NCBI GenBank assembly: GCA_027020785.1
Contig: JALUVI010000184.1
Coordinates: 1 to 33,466, forward strand
Source: Planctomycetota bacterium
GTDB taxonomy: Bacteria; Planctomycetota; UBA1135
Direction of reading: 5' to 3'
DNA: 33,466 nucleotides
Below, in pieces: positions 31,609 through 33,466 of the stretch. The notes under the pieces were generated by a model. That model made no database searches, had not been told where the DNA came from, and worked only from the letters and a program-made list of their open reading frames with translations. Each line of letters begins with the position of its first letter. The first letter of the stretch is position 1. The position numbers and the translations under genes are program-made.

Positions 31609-33407
31609 GCAGCCGGTACGCCGCCGCGTGGCGCAGCCACGCCTGCGGGGAGCTCCGTGCCGCACACGCCGGAGAGCGGGTGACCCTGGCCGGCTGGGTG
31701 GCCAACCGCCGCCGCCACGCCTCGGCCCACTTCGTGGACCTGCGCGACCGCTGGGGGCTGGTCCAGCTGATCGCCGACGAGGAGTCCTCCGCGGCCGTGC
31801 GCGAGGCCCTGGACGCGCTCCACCCCGAGGACGTCGTCCGGGTGGAAGGGGTGGTGCGCCACCGCGGAGAGGGCCTGGTCAACCCGGAGCGCCCGACCGG
31901 CGAGATCGAGGTGGTCGTCGAAGCGGTGGAGGTGCTGTCGCGCGCCGAACGCGTGCCCTTCGAGATCCAGGACGAGCTCGACGTTCCGGAGGAACTGCGG
32001 CTGGAACACCGCTACCTGGACCTGCGGCGGCGTCCGATGCAGGAGCGGCTGGCCCTGCGCTCGCGCATGAACCAGGCCATCCGCTCGGCGCTGCACGCCG
32101 AGGAGTTCCTCGAGGTCGAGACTCCGATGCTGACCCGGTCCACCCCCGAAGGGGCGCGCGACTACCTGGTGCCGAGTCGGGTCAAGCCGGGCGCCTTCTA
32201 CGCCCTGCCGCAGTCGCCGCAGCTGTTCAAGCAGCTGTGCATGGTGGGGGGGCTGGACCGCTACTTCCAGATCGCGCGCTGCATGCGCGACGAGGACCTG
32301 CGCGCCGACCGACAGCCCGAGTTCACCCAGCTCGACCTGGAGATGAGCTTCGTCGCCGAAGAGGACGTCCTTGGCGTGGTCGAGCGGGTGATGGCCGCGG
32401 TGTTCCGCGAGGTGCTGGGCCGCGAGCTGGAGCTGCCGCTTCCGCGTCTCTCCTACGCGGAGGCGATGCGGCGCTTCGCCAGCGACAAGCCCGACCTGCG
32501 CATCCCGCTCGAGGTGGTGGACCTCGGGGGCGCGCCCGGGGAGCCCGGGCCCGCGGCGCGCCTCGGCTTCGGGGTCTTCGACACGGTGCTCGCCGAGGGT
32601 GGGCTGGTCCGCGGGATGCGCCTGCCCGGGGGCGCCAGCCTGTCCCGCAAGGAGATCACCTCCCTGGAGCAGGCCGCCCGGGACGCCGGCGCCGGCGGCG
32701 CGGCCTGGGCCAAGGTCACGGCGGAGGGGACCACGGGTCCGTTGTCGCGGTTCCTCGGCGGCGCGGCCGGCGCCGCCTTCCTCGAGGCGTTGGAGGCCGC
32801 TCCCGGCGACCTCGTGGTCGCCGTCGCCGACCGGCCGCGGCGGGCCCTGACCGCGCTGGATGCGGTGCGCCGCCGCGCCGGCGAACTGCTCGGCCTGGTC
32901 GCTGCGGAGGACCGCCTGCTGTGGGTGACCGAGTTCCCCTTGTTCGAGGAGGGGGACGAGGGCGAGTGGGTGCCGGCCCACCACCCGTTCACCTCGCCGG
33001 TCCTCGAGGACGTCCCGGCGCTGGAGGCCGGCGACTTCGCGCGGGTGCGTTCCCGCGCCTACGACCTGGTGTGGAACGGGGTCGAGCTCGGTTCGGGCTC
33101 GATCCGGATCCACGACCGCGACCTGCAGGAGACGGTCTTCCGCGCCCTGGGGCTGCCCCCCGAGGAGGCCCGGCGCAAGTTCTCCTTCCTGCTGGACGCC
33201 TTCCGCTACGGGGCGCCGCCGCACGGCGGTTTCGCCGTCGGCCTCGACCGCCTGGCCATGCTGCTGGCCGGCGCCGAGAGCATCCGCGAGGTCATCGCAT
33301 TTCCCAAGACCGCCAGCGGCGGCTGCCTCCTGACCGGGGCGCCGGCCCCGGTGGACGATTCCCAGCTCGCGGAGCTTCGGATCCGCGCGCTCGAACCCCG
33401 AACCTGA
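31605..33407 (+). CDS. aspS: Aspartate--tRNA ligase
   Basis: A 600-residue class IIb synthetase charging tRNA-Asp. The anticodon-binding OB domain is at the N-terminus (VTLAGWVANRRRHASAHFVDLRDRWGLVQL). The catalytic core has RYLDLRRRPMQERL, PQSPQLFKQLCMVGGLDRYFQIARCMRDEDLRADRQPEFTQLDLEMSF (motif 2) and HGGFAVGLDRLAMLL (motif 3). A bacterial GAD insertion lies at about 290-420. A His occupies the OB-domain position linked in the literature to non-discriminating AspRS. ATG 31605 overlaps the atpC stop. Usual bacterial length (580-600). Confidence 0.97.
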   Translation: MSSRYAAAWRSHACGELRAAHAGERVTLAGWVANRRRHASAHFVDLRDRWGLVQLIADEESSAAVREALDALHPEDVVRVEGVVRHRGEGLVNPERPTGEIEVVVEAVEVLSRAERVPFEIQDELDVPEELRLEHRYLDLRRRPMQERLALRSRMNQAIRSALHAEEFLEVETPMLTRSTPEGARDYLVPSRVKPGAFYALPQSPQLFKQLCMVGGLDRYFQIARCMRDEDLRADRQPEFTQLDLEMSFVAEEDVLGVVERVMAAVFREVLGRELELPLPRLSYAEAMRRFASDKPDLRIPLEVVDLGGAPGEPGPAARLGFGVFDTVLAEGGLVRGMRLPGGASLSRKEITSLEQAARDAGAGGAAWAKVTAEGTTGPLSRFLGGAAGAAFLEALEAAPGDLVVAVADRPRRALTALDAVRRRAGELLGLVAAEDRLLWVTEFPLFEEGDEGEWVPAHHPFTSPVLEDVPALEAGDFARVRSRAYDLVWNGVELGSGSIRIHDRDLQETVFRALGLPPEEARRKFSFLLDAFRYGAPPHGGFAVGLDRLAMLLAGAESIREVIAFPKTASGGCLLTGAPAPVDDSQLAELRIRALEPRT

Positions 33408-33466
33408 ACCCACTCCCATCGCCCGCCCACGTTTCCGCCGCTACGCGCCGCCCGAGCGCGAGAAGT
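33408..33466 (+). other. Window end after aspS; no gene assigned
   Basis: The last 59 bases contain no terminator hairpin and no ATG or GTG start. A frame reading IARPRFRRYAPPEREK from an ATC at 33418 stays open to the window end and could be the beginning of the next gene, but nothing supports it without the downstream sequence. Confidence 0.3.

Noticed and set aside
33418-33466. Open frame starting at ATC after aspS
   Set aside because: Rare start codon and only 16 codons visible; the downstream sequence is missing.

Overview
This is a very GC-rich, gene-dense stretch of bacterial chromosome. Planctomycetota is my best guess, at moderate confidence. The reasons are two secreted proteins of types I associate with planctomycetes (a 'SNTN.HPVIG.NLFR' protein and a Reeler/choice-of-anchor-V-like protein with CxxCH), an IS1380-like transposase remnant, a complete F-type atp operon, and a near absence of Shine-Dalgarno sites. 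No phage, plasmid, CRISPR or rRNA features were seen.

Layout. (1) 1-3.5 kb: the 3' end of an unknown gene. Then, on the minus strand, tRNA-Arg(UCU), an ilvE-type aminotransferase, tRNA-His(GUG), tRNA-Leu(UAG), a ThiF/MoeB-family E1-like enzyme and a MocA-like nucleotidyltransferase. The ThiF/MoeB start codon lies 3 nt from the mature tRNA-Leu 3' end. (2) 3.5-8.9 kb: an envelope/redox block on the plus strand, comprising a secreted PDZ protein with His/Asp-rich tandem repeats, a secreted planctomycete-type protein, a secreted CxxCH Reeler-like protein, and a polytopic 4Fe-4S protein with a TPR-like tail. (3) 8.9-9.4 kb: a decayed intergenic region with an IS1380-family fragment. (4) 9.4-11.4 kb: a membrane-anchored sulfatase-fold protein without a formylglycine Cys/Ser. 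(5) 11.4-18.8 kb: purine synthesis (purD on plus; purL with built-in PurS-like domains and purQ on minus), a Fur-family regulator, a small lipoprotein-like protein, and accA. (6) 18.8-22.7 kb: an ECF sigma factor, its zinc-binding membrane anti-sigma factor, an HtrA-like protein that has lost the whole catalytic triad, and an APC permease. (7) 22.6-24.1 kb: a TPR lipoprotein-like gene coupled to ndk, on the minus strand. (8) 24.2-33.4 kb: atpZ-atpI-atpB-E-F-H-A-G-D-C followed by aspS with an ATGA overlap.

The most interesting signal is regulatory. The regions just upstream of the ECF sigma gene and of the distant PDZ/His-Asp-repeat gene share an identical 12-mer (TCGGCCAACGCC). In both it is followed after exactly 14 nt by GTAG, with the start codon 8-9 nt beyond. 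This looks like an ECF promoter that autoregulates the sigma operon and activates a secreted PDZ protein 15 kb away. Since the sigma operon itself encodes a catalytically dead HtrA-PDZ protein, the window may hold an envelope-stress circuit in which PDZ scaffolds replace the active protease of the AlgU-MucD type systems.

A second theme is translation initiation. Several genes have a TANNNT -10 box so close to the start codon that their mRNAs should be leaderless or nearly so. A clear GGAGG-type Shine-Dalgarno site was seen only before the Fur-like and anti-sigma genes. All coordinates and starts come from reading the sequence and the ORF track; no database search was possible.
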